From Ohtaekwangia koreensis (GTDB lineage: Bacteria; Bacteroidota; Bacteroidia; Cytophagales; Cyclobacteriaceae), in the NCBI RefSeq assembly GCF_900167975.1, contig NZ_FUZU01000003.1:620001-684000 (forward strand): a stretch of DNA of 64,000 bases, read 5' to 3'. Positions 40,300-50,449 of this stretch are shown here, in pieces. The position numbers and the translations under genes are program-made. How positions within the stretch are numbered: position 1 is the stretch's first letter; every line of letters starts with the position of its first letter. The notes under the pieces are model-generated. The model was not told the DNA's origin. It saw nothing but the letters and a program-made list of their open reading frames with translations, and did no database searches.

Positions 40300-43200
40300 A
40301 TGTCAATAGCAGAAGTAGCCGTTAAAAGGCCTTTACTGATCATCGTAATATTTACGGTGCTCATTCTCTTTGGAGTGCAATGTTATTTTAAACTGAACTA
40401 TAACCTGCTTCCTAAAATAGAAGTAGCTACGGTTTCCATTAGCACGGTATACCCGGGAGCATCAGCCGCAGAAGTGGAAACTTCGGTAACTCGAAAACTG
40501 GAAGATGCATTTGCTTCGGTAGAAGGTCTTGATAAAATCTCTTCCACTTCGCAGGAAGGTGTATCGCAGATCGCCATCCAGTTAAAAAGCGGAATTGATC
40601 TGGATGAAGCCGAGCGAAACATTCAGCGCAAAGCCGACCAGGTATTGAATGATCTTCCGGACGACATAGACCGGCCCATTGTGAGTAAAGTAAACCTGGA
40701 GGAGACACCGGTTATTCGTGCCGGGCTCACATCACGACTGGCTCCACGAAAATTATACGACCTCGTAGACAAACAACTTCGTCCGGTTTTACAAAATGTT
40801 ACCGGTGTAGGACAAGTTAATATCATTGGGGGCGATGAACGCCAGATACAAGTAAACATCAACCAGGAAAAACTCAACGCGTATGGCATGAGCATCACAC
40901 AAGTGACGGATGCCGTTAAGTATGCCAATCAATCTTTCCCGGCCGGAAGAATTGAGACCACCAACGAGCAACTATCTATTCAATACGATGCCAATGTAAA
41001 TTCGATTGAGCAGATCCGGAATCTCATTGTAAAGCAAAGACCCGGAGAAGGAAGTATATATTTAAAAGATGTTGCGGAAGTAATTGATGCCACGGCTCGC
41101 ACAACGGCCATCAACCACGTTAACGGTTTACCTTCAATCGGTGTCCAGATCATAAAGCAATCTGATGCCAACGCGGTAAATGTAAGTGAGAAAGTAAGAA
41201 AGGCTTTCGCACAAATGGAAGAGCAGTATACAACGGAAGACCTGAAATTTACTATATCATCTGATCAATCCGTCTATACCCTTCGCTCGGCAGATCTGGT
41301 AATCGAAGACCTCGGGTTAGCTATATTGATTGTTGCCATTGTAATGCTTGCCTTTCTTCATAGTGTGCGCAGTTCGCTGTTTGTACTCGTGGCATTACCA
41401 TCGTCTATTATACCAACATTCATTGCCATGTACCTCATGGGCTTCTCACTCAACCTGATGTCGCTGATGGGTATGTCTTTAGTGGTAGGTATATTGGTAG
41501 ATGACTCGATTGTGGTACTCGAAAATATATACCGTCATTTGGAAATGGGTGCCAATCGCGTAAAGGCTGCTCTCGATGGCCGTAAGGAAATCGGTTTTAC
41601 CGCGATGGCCATTACGCTGGTAGATGTGGTCGTGTTTCTGCCGCTTGCGCTGGCCGGTGGTATCATCGGTGCTATACTCCGCGAGTTCTCACTGGTAGTA
41701 GTATTCTCTACCCTCATGAGTTTGTTTGTTTCATTTACGATCACGCCCCTGCTTGCGAGCCGCTTCGGATCGATAGCAGAACTGAATCCGAAGACGTGGT
41801 GGGGAAAACTGAACCTCGGCTTTGAACGTATCATCGATTCCATTAAGGATCTATATGCGCGTACCCTTACCGTTGTGCTGCATAAAAAACGTTACCTGCT
41901 GTCGGGCGTCATTATACTCATTGTTGGTTCGCTCATGCTGGTGGCAAAAGGTTTTATTGGTGCTGCCTTTATACCGGCAGGCGATCAGGGCGAAGTGATG
42001 ATCAGTCTCGAACTAGCTCCTACGGCTTCCATCTATCAAACCAATATGGTAACACAGCAGGCCGAGCAGATCGTTCTGCAAAGTCCGGATGTTGAAAAAG
42101 TATTTTCAAGCATCGGCTTTGTAAGCGGAAGTGTAGCGGGTACCAGTAACAGTGCCAACCTTGCCGAACTTAACGTTAGTCTAAAAGATATCAAAGAACG
42201 CACCATCTCTTCAGAAGACTTTGGCGTGCAAATACAACAAGCTCTGAGTACATCTATACCCGGTGTAAAAGTTACCGTATCTCCTGTCTCGATAACCGGC
42301 AACACAAATTCAGCACCTATACAAATTGCTATTAAGGGTGTTGACCTGGAGCAGGTTCGAAAAGTAGCGGAGCAATATAAAGATATAGTGGCCACTGTAC
42401 CGGGAACTCAATTTGTACAACTATCTGTAAAAGATCAGAAGCAACAGATCTATGTAAAACTGAACCGTGAAAAAATGACTTTGCTGGGACTCAATGCCAG
42501 TCAGGTAGGCAATGCGTTGCAAAATGCATTTAGCGGTGATGATAAAAGTAAATTTAAACAGTCAGGAAATGAATATGACATCCTGATAAGTCTCGATCAA
42601 TACAACCGCTCCGATATAGCGGACGTACAGAACCTTCCCTTTACCAACAGCGATGGACAAACCTTTCTGCTCAGTCAGTTTGCTGATGTTGGTAACGGGC
42701 AAAGTGAAAGTGTATTGCAACGCAGCGATCGGTTAAACTCCATCACTGTAAAATCAAACGTAGTGGGCCGTCCAACCGGTACTGTTGCTTCTGATATAAA
42801 AGAAAAAGTAAAACAGGTAACGATACCAACCGGTATAACGATTGAATACCTGGGCGATGTTAAAAATCAGAGCGATGCCTTCGGTAGTTTAGGACTGGCA
42901 CTGCTCACCGCTGTTATACTGGTATATCTCATCATGGTTGCGCTATACGAAAGTGTTATATACCCGTTTGTAGTATTGTTCTCAATTCCGGTTGCGTTGA
43001 TCGGTGCATTGCTGGCACTCGCGCTCACAATGGAAACACTGAATATATTTTCGATCATCGGTATGATCATGCTGTTGGGATTAGTATCCAAGAACGCAAT
43101 CCTTATCGTTGACTTTACCAATCAGTTAAAAAGCGAAGGACATGCTGTAAAAGATGCATTGGTGGAAGCCGGCAAAGAACGACTTCGTCCGATCCTGATG

Positions 43201-43410
43201 ACTACACTCGCCATGATTCTCGGAATGTTACCGATAGCTCTTTCAACAGGACCGGGCTCTGAGATAAAAAATGGTATGGCCTGGGTAATTATTGGCGGAT
43301 TAACAAGCTCCATGATTCTTACACTGTTCGTAGTACCTGCTATATACTTGATCATCGAACGATGGAAAGAACCTTCCTCACACAAGGAAACAAGTGTGGT
43401 CGTTTCGTGA
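40300..43410 (+). CDS. RND multidrug efflux pump (HAE1/AcrB type)
   Basis: 1036 residues, the normal length. Twelve membrane helices lie in two halves with two large periplasmic loops. It opens with AEVAVKRPLLIIVIFTVLIL. The proton-relay Asp pair lies in GILVDDSIVVLENIYRH of helix 4, and VSKNAILIVDF and PILMTTLAMILGMLPIALS lie in the second half. Proton-driven export of small hydrophobic or amphipathic compounds is expected; the substrates cannot be read from sequence. The LytTR pair transcribed away from this operon is the natural candidate regulator, but its response regulator is interrupted. Confidence 0.95.
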   Translation: MSIAEVAVKRPLLIIVIFTVLILFGVQCYFKLNYNLLPKIEVATVSISTVYPGASAAEVETSVTRKLEDAFASVEGLDKISSTSQEGVSQIAIQLKSGIDLDEAERNIQRKADQVLNDLPDDIDRPIVSKVNLEETPVIRAGLTSRLAPRKLYDLVDKQLRPVLQNVTGVGQVNIIGGDERQIQVNINQEKLNAYGMSITQVTDAVKYANQSFPAGRIETTNEQLSIQYDANVNSIEQIRNLIVKQRPGEGSIYLKDVAEVIDATARTTAINHVNGLPSIGVQIIKQSDANAVNVSEKVRKAFAQMEEQYTTEDLKFTISSDQSVYTLRSADLVIEDLGLAILIVAIVMLAFLHSVRSSLFVLVALPSSIIPTFIAMYLMGFSLNLMSLMGMSLVVGILVDDSIVVLENIYRHLEMGANRVKAALDGRKEIGFTAMAITLVDVVVFLPLALAGGIIGAILREFSLVVVFSTLMSLFVSFTITPLLASRFGSIAELNPKTWWGKLNLGFERIIDSIKDLYARTLTVVLHKKRYLLSGVIILIVGSLMLVAKGFIGAAFIPAGDQGEVMISLELAPTASIYQTNMVTQQAEQIVLQSPDVEKVFSSIGFVSGSVAGTSNSANLAELNVSLKDIKERTISSEDFGVQIQQALSTSIPGVKVTVSPVSITGNTNSAPIQIAIKGVDLEQVRKVAEQYKDIVATVPGTQFVQLSVKDQKQQIYVKLNREKMTLLGLNASQVGNALQNAFSGDDKSKFKQSGNEYDILISLDQYNRSDIADVQNLPFTNSDGQTFLLSQFADVGNGQSESVLQRSDRLNSITVKSNVVGRPTGTVASDIKEKVKQVTIPTGITIEYLGDVKNQSDAFGSLGLALLTAVILVYLIMVALYESVIYPFVVLFSIPVALIGALLALALTMETLNIFSIIGMIMLLGLVSKNAILIVDFTNQLKSEGHAVKDALVEAGKERLRPILMTTLAMILGMLPIALSTGPGSEIKNGMAWVIIGGLTSSMILTLFVVPAIYLIIERWKEPSSHKETSVVVS

Positions 43411-43442
43411 TATCCTATATATAAAAATAATGCTATCAGCCT

Positions 43443-44042
43443 ATGAAAAAATCAAGTCTTCTCGAAATCAGTGTATCCGACAGCAGGAACTCTTCCATTG
43501 GTTTTACGCTTGACCGAAACATGGGCGAAGCATTAACAGGAACATTCGTTGATTTTGACGCTACGATGCTTTTACTCGAAGCGGATCTATCAACAGCTGT
43601 CCTGAAGATGGCAATATATACCGATAGCGTAAAAGCAAAAGACGTGTGGCTTGAAAGAAGATTCAAGGGTTCAACCTGCTTTCGTGTAAATGAATATAGA
43701 ACCATTACCTTTCAAAGCACCGATTGGGAGAAAATTTCAAATAACGAGTATCTCTTGTATGGTAAATTCTGCCTGTGCGGAATTTACAAATATGTTGTGT
43801 TTGAAATAACAGATCATGGCACCACGATGGATGCCGATGGAAAGACGAAACTATTGAAACTGGAATTTAAAGGAAACATAAAACGATTTGATTTCAATAT
43901 AGCACGTGGCATATCAAGCTGGGACATCAGCGAAGATATCGAATTACACGGTATAATGGCATTCAAAACAGAAGTGAGCACAGCGGATGCCCGCCATTCC
44001 AGAATTGAGGCAGATCATTTATTTCACGAGGGATACCTCTAA
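43443..44042 (+). CDS. YceI-like protein, cytoplasmic
   Basis: 199 residues without a signal peptide. The pattern GTFVDFDATMLLLEADLSTAVLKMAIYTDSV, then FKGSTCFRVNEYRTITFQSTDW and YGKFCLCGIYKYVVFEI matches the lipocalin-like YceI fold, which binds isoprenoid-type lipids. It starts 32 bases after the RND gene and so probably belongs to the same transcript. Its cysteines in FCLCG are unusual for the family. Confidence 0.7.
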   Translation: MKKSSLLEISVSDSRNSSIGFTLDRNMGEALTGTFVDFDATMLLLEADLSTAVLKMAIYTDSVKAKDVWLERRFKGSTCFRVNEYRTITFQSTDWEKISNNEYLLYGKFCLCGIYKYVVFEITDHGTTMDADGKTKLLKLEFKGNIKRFDFNIARGISSWDISEDIELHGIMAFKTEVSTADARHSRIEADHLFHEGYL

Positions 44043-44090
44043 CATTGCGATTATACTGACTATATATAGCACAAACCTAAAGTATATACC

Positions 44091-44309
44091 ATGGAAATCC
44101 TGTTATTCAAAACCAACATTGACAAGTGCAAATTAGCAAGGCTTCAGACCATACTGAATGGAGTTATCGGAATAAAAGAATGGACAATTGATCTGGGTGA
44201 TTGTGATAAAGTATTGCGCATCATATCCGTGAACGTATCGGAAGAGTATATTTCAATTATACTAAAATCCGAAGGGTTCGAATGCGTAACCATGACGTAT
44301 GAGTTATAA
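44091..44309 (+). CDS. HMA-like small protein without the metal-binding CxxC
   Basis: 72 residues with the beta-alpha-beta-beta-alpha-beta pattern of heavy-metal-associated domains: ILLFKTNI, helix ARLQTILNGV, strands IKEWTIDL and LRIISVNV, helix YISIILKSEGF, strand CVTMTYEL. The metal site CxxC is absent (DKCKLAR has one Cys only). It is 48 bases after the YceI-like gene, at the end of the efflux operon. Similar orphan HMA-like proteins are common in Bacteroidota; the role is unknown. Confidence 0.65.
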   Translation: MEILLFKTNIDKCKLARLQTILNGVIGIKEWTIDLGDCDKVLRIISVNVSEEYISIILKSEGFECVTMTYEL

Positions 44310-44589
44310 AATTGAGTGATACTTTTTTGAACAATCAACAACTATTGTTTATATAATTCGATTGCTTCGGGTAAATCAATAATTCGTCATCGCCCTACGT
44401 TGACGTAGAAAATTTTACTAATTTTCACTATGAAATATTTGATTCTGCCTTAACAGATTTAACCAGACCTAAACTTTAAAAAGAAAGTAAAATAAAAATT
44501 CAGTTAAAGATTTTGAAACTCGGAAAAGTATTCAACATTTAACTTTAACTCACCAATTAATTGCCTAACCAAATTTATAGCAATTTTAC

Positions 44590-45711
44590 ATGTCGCAGCG
44601 ATTTGAATACACAACCGTGGCACAGGACTTCACCGCCAGATTTCCTATTCTTGCATATGTCGGCACTCAGGCAAGTTATTGGACAATTGCTAACCTCCTG
44701 CTTGTTGCTATTATAAATCAGCAGTCGAAAATAATTGCTTCACAATTCAACCTTCCGTTGTCAGTAAGTATAGGTTCCCTGATGTTGGTGGCTATAGTCC
44801 TGGGGATTGTCTATGGAGTCAGCCTCGGGGTATCTGATTATTACCTCGATCGAAATTTTTTCAGAAAACTATCTCTCGGAAAAGTGATTTTGATTAAGGC
44901 CTTCTGGTCATTGACACTTTTGTTTATCCTTTTATTCCTTTTGCGGTTTGTATTGTTTGACTTGTTGATTGCGCCATCATTAAATAGACGTGCGGCCATG
45001 TTGAGCGATGATTCATGGAAGCATACATTCAATTTACTGCTGATCTATTACTTATTCATGACATTGATCATCAATTTCGTGAATCAAGTAAACAAGAAAT
45101 TTGGCCCCGGAGTACTGGCACCGTTGCTTCTCGGAAGATACCGAAATCCAAGAGAAGAAGAACGCATTTTTATGTTCATGGATTTAAAATCATCAACAAC
45201 CATTGCTGAACAATTAGGTCATTTGAAATACAGCGCATTCATTCGTGACTGCTTTGCCGATATTAATGAAGTGCTATTTCCCTTCAGGGCACAGGTTTAC
45301 CAATATGTGGGAGACGAAATTGTCCTAACGTGGCCTGTGCACGAAGGATTAAAGAATCACGTCTGTATCCGGTTTTACTTTGCCTGCAAAAAACAGTTTC
45401 AGAACAGGGCTGAATATTATACAACAAACTATGGCTTACTGCCGGAGTTCAAGGCGGGTGTCCATATGGGTAAGGTAACAGCTGTCGAGATAGGCGAAAT
45501 TAAAAAGGATATTGCGTACCACGGTGACACCTTAAACACGGCTGCACGTATACAAGGGGTTTGTAATGAATATAAAAAGGATCTTATCATTTCTGAATAC
45601 GTACTAAAAAAAATAGAAACAGGTCACGGTATGAAAACCGAAACGCTCGGAATGATCCTGCTCAGAGGGAAAACAGAAAAAGTAGGGATCGTAAGTGTGG
45701 ATTACATTTGA
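44590..45711 (+). CDS. Membrane class III adenylate/guanylate cyclase
   Basis: 373 residues. The N-terminal ~180 residues hold four membrane helices (ASYWTIANLLLVAII, SIGSLMLVAIVLGIVYGVSL, ALWSLTLLFILLF-like, FNLLLIYYLFMTLII). The catalytic domain has both metal Asp residues, in FMFMDLKSST and YVGDEIVLTW, and the transition-state Asn/Arg pair in DTLNTAARIQ. It should make cAMP or cGMP from NTP. The nearby Crp-type regulators could respond, though receiver-Crp proteins of this phylum often do not bind cAMP. It stands alone between the efflux operon and a gene-poor stretch. Confidence 0.88.
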   Translation: MSQRFEYTTVAQDFTARFPILAYVGTQASYWTIANLLLVAIINQQSKIIASQFNLPLSVSIGSLMLVAIVLGIVYGVSLGVSDYYLDRNFFRKLSLGKVILIKAFWSLTLLFILLFLLRFVLFDLLIAPSLNRRAAMLSDDSWKHTFNLLLIYYLFMTLIINFVNQVNKKFGPGVLAPLLLGRYRNPREEERIFMFMDLKSSTTIAEQLGHLKYSAFIRDCFADINEVLFPFRAQVYQYVGDEIVLTWPVHEGLKNHVCIRFYFACKKQFQNRAEYYTTNYGLLPEFKAGVHMGKVTAVEIGEIKKDIAYHGDTLNTAARIQGVCNEYKKDLIISEYVLKKIETGHGMKTETLGMILLRGKTEKVGIVSVDYI

Positions 45712-46324
45712 TTTCGTTGAGTCAAAACACTAAACCTCATTCACACAAATACAATACTGAGGGAAAGATCAAAATATAGTTATAGCACAAAGAGAGAAGA
45801 AAATCGCAGAAGGAAAGTATCTTTTACTTTGATATATATCCCGCTACGGTAAGCATTGGCATGAATTTCTGGGTATACATGCAAAAACTGAAAACCAATG
45901 AGGAAGATTACTGATAACCCTTATAAAGCGATTTTGTAAAGTCTACAATGAAATTCCGAAAATCAAGCATGAATTTGTGGACGTCCTAAATATAGGAAGC
46001 TTACAAGTTAGGGTAAAACAATAGCTATGATGTAAAGAACAAAAATCAATTTACCAGCGCCAGTATCAACCGATTTTTCACGAAAAATCATAAATAAAGA
46101 AAGACAGAAAAACCTAGGATCAATTCCAATATAGTGATTGTCTTCTTCAAACCAACAAATACACCAGGGACCCATTCTCTACCAAATGGATCATCTTGCC
46201 CGGAGTGAAGTCTCGGAGGAATATATATATTCCTCCGCTTCTGCCTGTGAACAAACCTTTGCCAAATCTTGAACTCGGAATAAATGCGGTCTGGTCCATA
46301 CTTCATTCATGCAATAATTTTAAT
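45712..46324. other. Gene-poor stretch
   Basis: About 610 bases with no convincing gene. A 72-codon minus frame at 46088-46306, just after the stop of the HExxH protein gene, has no features that support it. No repeat or strong hairpin seen. Confidence 0.5.
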
Positions 46325-47617
46325 CTACTTCTTTGTTAAATGGTAATTGGCTGAATAAATATCCTTCCTGATAGTATATAAATCAACATTTAACTCAAGT
46401 GTCCACCCATCTCCCTTTACAATATTCGAATTACTTTCAGTTGGTTCTGTGATTGTTATTTTATTCCAGTTTGGACTCATCAGTGCTCCATTTTGTACAG
46501 TCAGGATTCCCCAGTTGTCCGTAATTCTTATAGTTGGATAAACCGTACCAAATTCTTCTAGGGAAATAATGTTTCGGGGGTCGAAAGAAACATTCATTTT
46601 TTCAAATAACAATTCAAAATGAGGGCTAGTTATGAATCTTGCAACTTGGAATTTTACGAGTTGAATATTCAATTCTTCTCGTTTCGTTTCTTCACTAATT
46701 ATCACCTCTCCACTATAATTTTTTAAAATACTTGCTGCCTTGTCTAGAGCATTAAAAGGTACTTTAAGCCCAAAAGAATTCTGAAAATAATCCGACAAGT
46801 TTGTTTTAGCCGAAATATCCTTATTCCAGTATCTTTTGCTTTTTGAAAGCAAGTAGCCATAAATAGGAGTTGTTTGATATGCAAATGAGCGTACGAAGGT
46901 CTTATTGTTTAAAAATTGAGACAAGACCTCAGTGATGTGTCTTAGAATTTGTTGGTCATTTCTTCCGCTTAAAACTAATCCTGTGTATTCTGCAATCCCC
47001 TCATTGAGTTCAAGTAAATTCTCTATTGAATCCGCTTTTAGATAAAGTTGATACCTCGCTCTTCGAAAGGTCAGTGCATTTGAGATATGAGTGCGCCTTG
47101 TTTTGTCTGAACTTGAAAGAATAGCTCTCCTAAGAGCCTCAAGTTCAAGTCGTAAGTATATTCTTCCATCTTTTCTATCTAAATGATTATTATCGGCATT
47201 ATTCAGATTAAAATTGAGTTGCGGCTGAACTCGATGAAAGAGCTCATGTGTTATAAGATTAAGCCGGTCATGGTTGTCATTGGGCAGAGGTAGTATAATC
47301 ATTGCCCATCTTTTGCCACCCCATGTCAATGCTGTATTAGCAATATTTATTGATTTTGGTAGCTGCCCAATATATAGTCGCTTACTTTGCTTTAAAATAC
47401 CATCAACGTCAGAGTCATTCGCGTAAACAATTCTTGTATTGGGGTCAACGAAAAGGATTGGAGAGTACAAATCAAGACACCATAACCCTTTGTTGGCAAA
47501 CGTCACCGCCCTTGTCTCATCCAGGTAGTTTGATAATGTGTCCTCGAGAGTCTGAATTTGACCTGTCGATGCAAGGGAGTTTAGTAGCAGTAAAATTATA
47601 ATTAGAAACGTTCTCAT
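46325..47617 (-). CDS. Secreted HExxH metallopeptidase-like protein
   Basis: 430 residues with a signal peptide (MRTFLIIILLLLNSLASTG). A zinc-binding HELFH motif sits in LNLITHELFHRVQPQLNF, and a possible third ligand Glu follows about 70 residues later in LNEGIAEYTGLVL. That arrangement is typical of gluzincins. The rest (RIVYANDSDVDGIL, WGGKRWAMIILPLP) is not familiar. It is predicted to act in the periplasm or outside. It stands alone, with over 500 bases of non-coding DNA upstream. Confidence 0.7.
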   Translation of the reverse strand: MRTFLIIILLLLNSLASTGQIQTLEDTLSNYLDETRAVTFANKGLWCLDLYSPILFVDPNTRIVYANDSDVDGILKQSKRLYIGQLPKSINIANTALTWGGKRWAMIILPLPNDNHDRLNLITHELFHRVQPQLNFNLNNADNNHLDRKDGRIYLRLELEALRRAILSSSDKTRRTHISNALTFRRARYQLYLKADSIENLLELNEGIAEYTGLVLSGRNDQQILRHITEVLSQFLNNKTFVRSFAYQTTPIYGYLLSKSKRYWNKDISAKTNLSDYFQNSFGLKVPFNALDKAASILKNYSGEVIISEETKREELNIQLVKFQVARFITSPHFELLFEKMNVSFDPRNIISLEEFGTVYPTIRITDNWGILTVQNGALMSPNWNKITITEPTESNSNIVKGDGWTLELNVDLYTIRKDIYSANYHLTKK

Positions 47618-48138
47618 AGGTGAGTGATTTAACTCATTTAGATAGATGGTTCTTGTTTTGAAAAAGTTTTAGAACATTTAATTTTCAACCGAGGGCTGTG
47701 GATTTATTTCATAGTTCATCGATTTATATATATCAACCGTGGATTTATGGAAAACTCCGGAGGATTTTACACAAATCCACAGCGCTATAACTACAACTAT
47801 AATGATTTTGATAGCTATATACAGCAACTAATCTAACCAATAGACCGCAAAAATATTGCCTTAAAAAATTCAAAACAGATACGGTATTTGGGAAAAGAAA
47901 TATTACGGTCTTATATACCTTCGCATATCGAGTGGACTTTTCGATCCCATGCACGTTTGATCTAATTCGTTCAACTAATGGGTTAGATAATTGTGGTATC
48001 CTTAAATATAGCTCATTCCCATTTGCGGGATATAACTCAAGTTAAAAAATTCACCGTTCATTCATATGATCACCAAATCTTAATCAGTTTTCGTCCTGAT
48101 ATATATCATACAATGTCGCTCATTTTCATGTTACGTTT
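47618..48138. promoter_or_regulatory. Divergent intergenic region
   Basis: 520 AT-rich bases between two diverging genes. A palindrome TGATATATATCA at 48097-48108 lies about 30 bases before the AI-2E-type permease start and could be an operator. No gene is supported. Confidence 0.45.
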
Positions 48139-49269
48139 ATGAAACAGTCAAAACCGGCAGATCAAAGCCGTAAAGACCGAGGGAATAGTAGTAATATTAA
48201 TGCGATATACATGCAACCACAACGACATTCACAGGCTTCGCTCACGTCCTTACCATTACTTCAGTATTTTGTATATGGCTCAATAATTCTATACTTTGGC
48301 AGAAGTATATTTATACCTTTTAGTTTTGCATTGTTAATCAGCTTTGTCCTGCAGCCGGTTTGTGCATGGATGGAGCGAAAAGGGTTTAGCCGCGCGGGAG
48401 CAGTAATCACCGCCATCCTGCTGTTGCTGATATTAGGTATTCTAATGGTTGCTTTGCTGATCACTCAGTTTCTCGGTTTTCTCAGCGAGTGGCCTGTGGT
48501 ACAGACAAAGATTCTGCAATCGTTTAACGACCTCAGTCAAATGTTTGCAGAAGTGTTTGGAATGAGCAGAAGCCAACAGCACAGTATCCTCACAAAAATT
48601 TCTGAACAGTCGGGGTCTAACGTACTGCAAATGATAAAGAACACACTTACAACATCTGCTTTCTCATTGGTTATGATTTTCCTTGTACCGGTATATGCGT
48701 TCTTGATTCTGTACTATAGAAAATTTTGGGCAAACAATCTTACCAAGCTGTTTCCCGATGAAAGACGGGGACACATCCGCGAGATATTAACCCTCACCAT
48801 AAGAGCATACTACAACTTCATTAAAGGCATGGCCCTGGTATATATAGCGGTCGGCAGTCTCAACAGCATTGGATTGTTATTGCTGGGAGTACCACACGCT
48901 GTTCTCTTTGGGTTTATTGCTTCTATACTCACGTTCGTGCCCTATATAGGGATTATTGCCGGATCGCTGCTTCCTATTACCATGGCATGGATAACATACG
49001 ACTCTATCTGGTACCCAGTAGGTATAATCGCTATTTTTACTTTTGTGCAATACCTTGAAGCAAATGTTATCTTCCCGATAGCCGTCAGCAGTCGCCTGAA
49101 CGTTAACACCTTGGTTATGCTCCTGGCCATATTTACCGGTGGGTTAGTGTGGGGTATGGCCGGCATGATACTCTTTGTTCCGTTTGTGGGCATTGCCAAG
49201 CTGGTGGCGGATTCCAATCCTAAATGGAAGACTATATCCATGATTCTTGGATCAGAGAACACAAAATAA
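48139..49269 (+). CDS. AI-2E/PerM-family transporter
   Basis: 376 residues. About eight membrane helices; the start LLQYFVYGSIILYFGRSIFIPFSFALLISFVLQPV and the late HAVLFGFIASILTFVPYIGIIAGSLLP are typical of the AI-2E exporter family (UPF0118), with the conserved PYIG. Members export autoinducer-2-like or other small molecules, or exchange sodium and protons; the substrate is unknown. It marks the left edge of a region rich in stress-related genes and is followed by a minus-strand operon after a terminator. Confidence 0.9.
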   Translation: MKQSKPADQSRKDRGNSSNINAIYMQPQRHSQASLTSLPLLQYFVYGSIILYFGRSIFIPFSFALLISFVLQPVCAWMERKGFSRAGAVITAILLLLILGILMVALLITQFLGFLSEWPVVQTKILQSFNDLSQMFAEVFGMSRSQQHSILTKISEQSGSNVLQMIKNTLTTSAFSLVMIFLVPVYAFLILYYRKFWANNLTKLFPDERRGHIREILTLTIRAYYNFIKGMALVYIAVGSLNSIGLLLLGVPHAVLFGFIASILTFVPYIGIIAGSLLPITMAWITYDSIWYPVGIIAIFTFVQYLEANVIFPIAVSSRLNVNTLVMLLAIFTGGLVWGMAGMILFVPFVGIAKLVADSNPKWKTISMILGSENTK

Positions 49270-49463
49270 TCACCTGGTAAAAAAAGTCATTAAGTATATC
49301 TGGAATACAAAATTCCGTAGAAGCAATTACATGTATACCGCACAAGCCCTTTCCAGTGCAAGCATTAACGAGGTTACGATAAAATCAAAAAAAAGACCAT
49401 ATCATGCATATTGATACATATAGGTCGTAACCCACCTCATCGCGCCTATAAATCAGTAAAGAT

Positions 49464-49499
49464 TTAAAAAAAAGTCTCTGCCCTTACGCAACAGAGACT
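49464..49499 (-). terminator. Terminator of the DUF2267-containing operon
   Basis: Stem AGTCTCTG at 49473-49480 and CAGAGACT at 49492-49499, with an eight-A run at 49465-49472 that gives the U-run on the minus strand. It lies just after the stop of the gene at 49523. Confidence 0.85.
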
Positions 49500-49522
49500 C
49501 AAAACCAACAACAACTATTATA

Positions 49523-49963
49523 TTATATATCAGATTCTTCAAATATAACCTGAACTCTGCGTGGTAACGTCCCCAATGCCTGCTCCATTTCTTCGGCACT
49601 TACATACAATCGCATTGTATCAATGACCGCCCTTACAGCATTAACTATATCATCCTTATCCGAAAAATCATCCCAGGCATTCAAACCATCCTGCTGCACA
49701 ATCTCGATCAGCAAATCATCCATGGTTTTTATTTTCCGGTGGTTGCCCTTCCGCCAGCCATCAACGTAAACGGCTTTAATCACCATTGGCAACTGCGCCA
49801 GCAATTGCAAAGATTCCTCAAACGTTAAATGATTTCTGAGCACTCGAAATGTACTGCGCAGTACCCTTGCTGCATGTGCCCGATCCGTTGTTTGCAGGTT
49901 CTCTTCCAGCCTGTTCAGGAATTCATTTCCCTTTACAGCATATTTATCAAATTCAAGAAGCAT
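49523..49963 (-). CDS. DUF2267 protein
   Basis: 146 residues, helical. EFDKYAVKGNEFLNRLEENL, then HAARVLRSTFRVLRNHLTFEESLQLLAQLPMVIKAVYVDGW match the DUF2267 repeat, and a second unit (DIVNAVRAVIDTMRLYVSAEEMEQALGTLP) completes it. The function is unknown; the family is repeatedly found with BON, DUF302 and universal stress proteins in stress or hydrogen-oxidation islands. It ends the operon with the two genes upstream (27-base gap) and has a clear terminator. Confidence 0.88.
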   Translation of the reverse strand: MLLEFDKYAVKGNEFLNRLEENLQTTDRAHAARVLRSTFRVLRNHLTFEESLQLLAQLPMVIKAVYVDGWRKGNHRKIKTMDDLLIEIVQQDGLNAWDDFSDKDDIVNAVRAVIDTMRLYVSAEEMEQALGTLPRRVQVIFEESDI

Positions 49964-49990
49964 AATATATAGGTTAATTAATGTATACTA

Positions 49991-50449
49991 CTAGCGGTCA
50001 TTCTTTTCAAACCGGCCTGTTTTCTCCAGCACTTTCAACCGGTATGCTACAGCTTTGAATCCTTTCTCAACAACTTCCGGAGGCCTCGAAGGCCCTTGTG
50101 AAGGCCTTATGGTTTCGCTGATTGTAAAAGGCGCCAGCCGGTCTGCCATGATCTTCAAACCTGCCTCCTGCTCTTTCTTAGTTTTAAGCTCCTCATACTT
50201 TCCCCACACCACTACGCTTCGCCAGTTAGTCATATTTTCAATAGCATCAACCTGAAAACATATTTCCGGGTTACTCCGCATCATACGTATCTTCTCTCCT
50301 TCTTTCGAATGGGCGTAGATATACCCTTTATGATATACATACGTGACTGGCACAATGTATACTCTATTCTTGGCACGACACCCGATTCTGCCCAGTAACT
50401 GTTCGTGCAGGACATGATCGACCTGTTCTTCAGTCAATTTTCCAAGCAT
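49991..50449 (-). CDS. Pyridoxamine 5'-phosphate oxidase-family flavin-binding protein
   Basis: 152 residues. The split-barrel pattern LLGRIGCRAKNRVYIVPVTYVYHKGYIYAHSKEGEKIRMMRSNPEICFQVDAI is typical of the small PNPOx-like flavoproteins, which bind FMN or F420 and reduce or shield small molecules. WRSVVVWGKYEEL is the usual mid-strand. It overlaps the end of the DUF892-like gene by 20 bases, so the two are translationally coupled. Confidence 0.9.
   Translation of the reverse strand: MLGKLTEEQVDHVLHEQLLGRIGCRAKNRVYIVPVTYVYHKGYIYAHSKEGEKIRMMRSNPEICFQVDAIENMTNWRSVVVWGKYEELKTKKEQEAGLKIMADRLAPFTISETIRPSQGPSRPPEVVEKGFKAVAYRLKVLEKTGRFEKNDR

Noticed and set aside
46088-46306. 72-codon minus-strand frame after the HExxH protein gene
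   Set aside because: It has a hydrophobic end, but no conserved pattern and no start context. Too weak to list as a gene.
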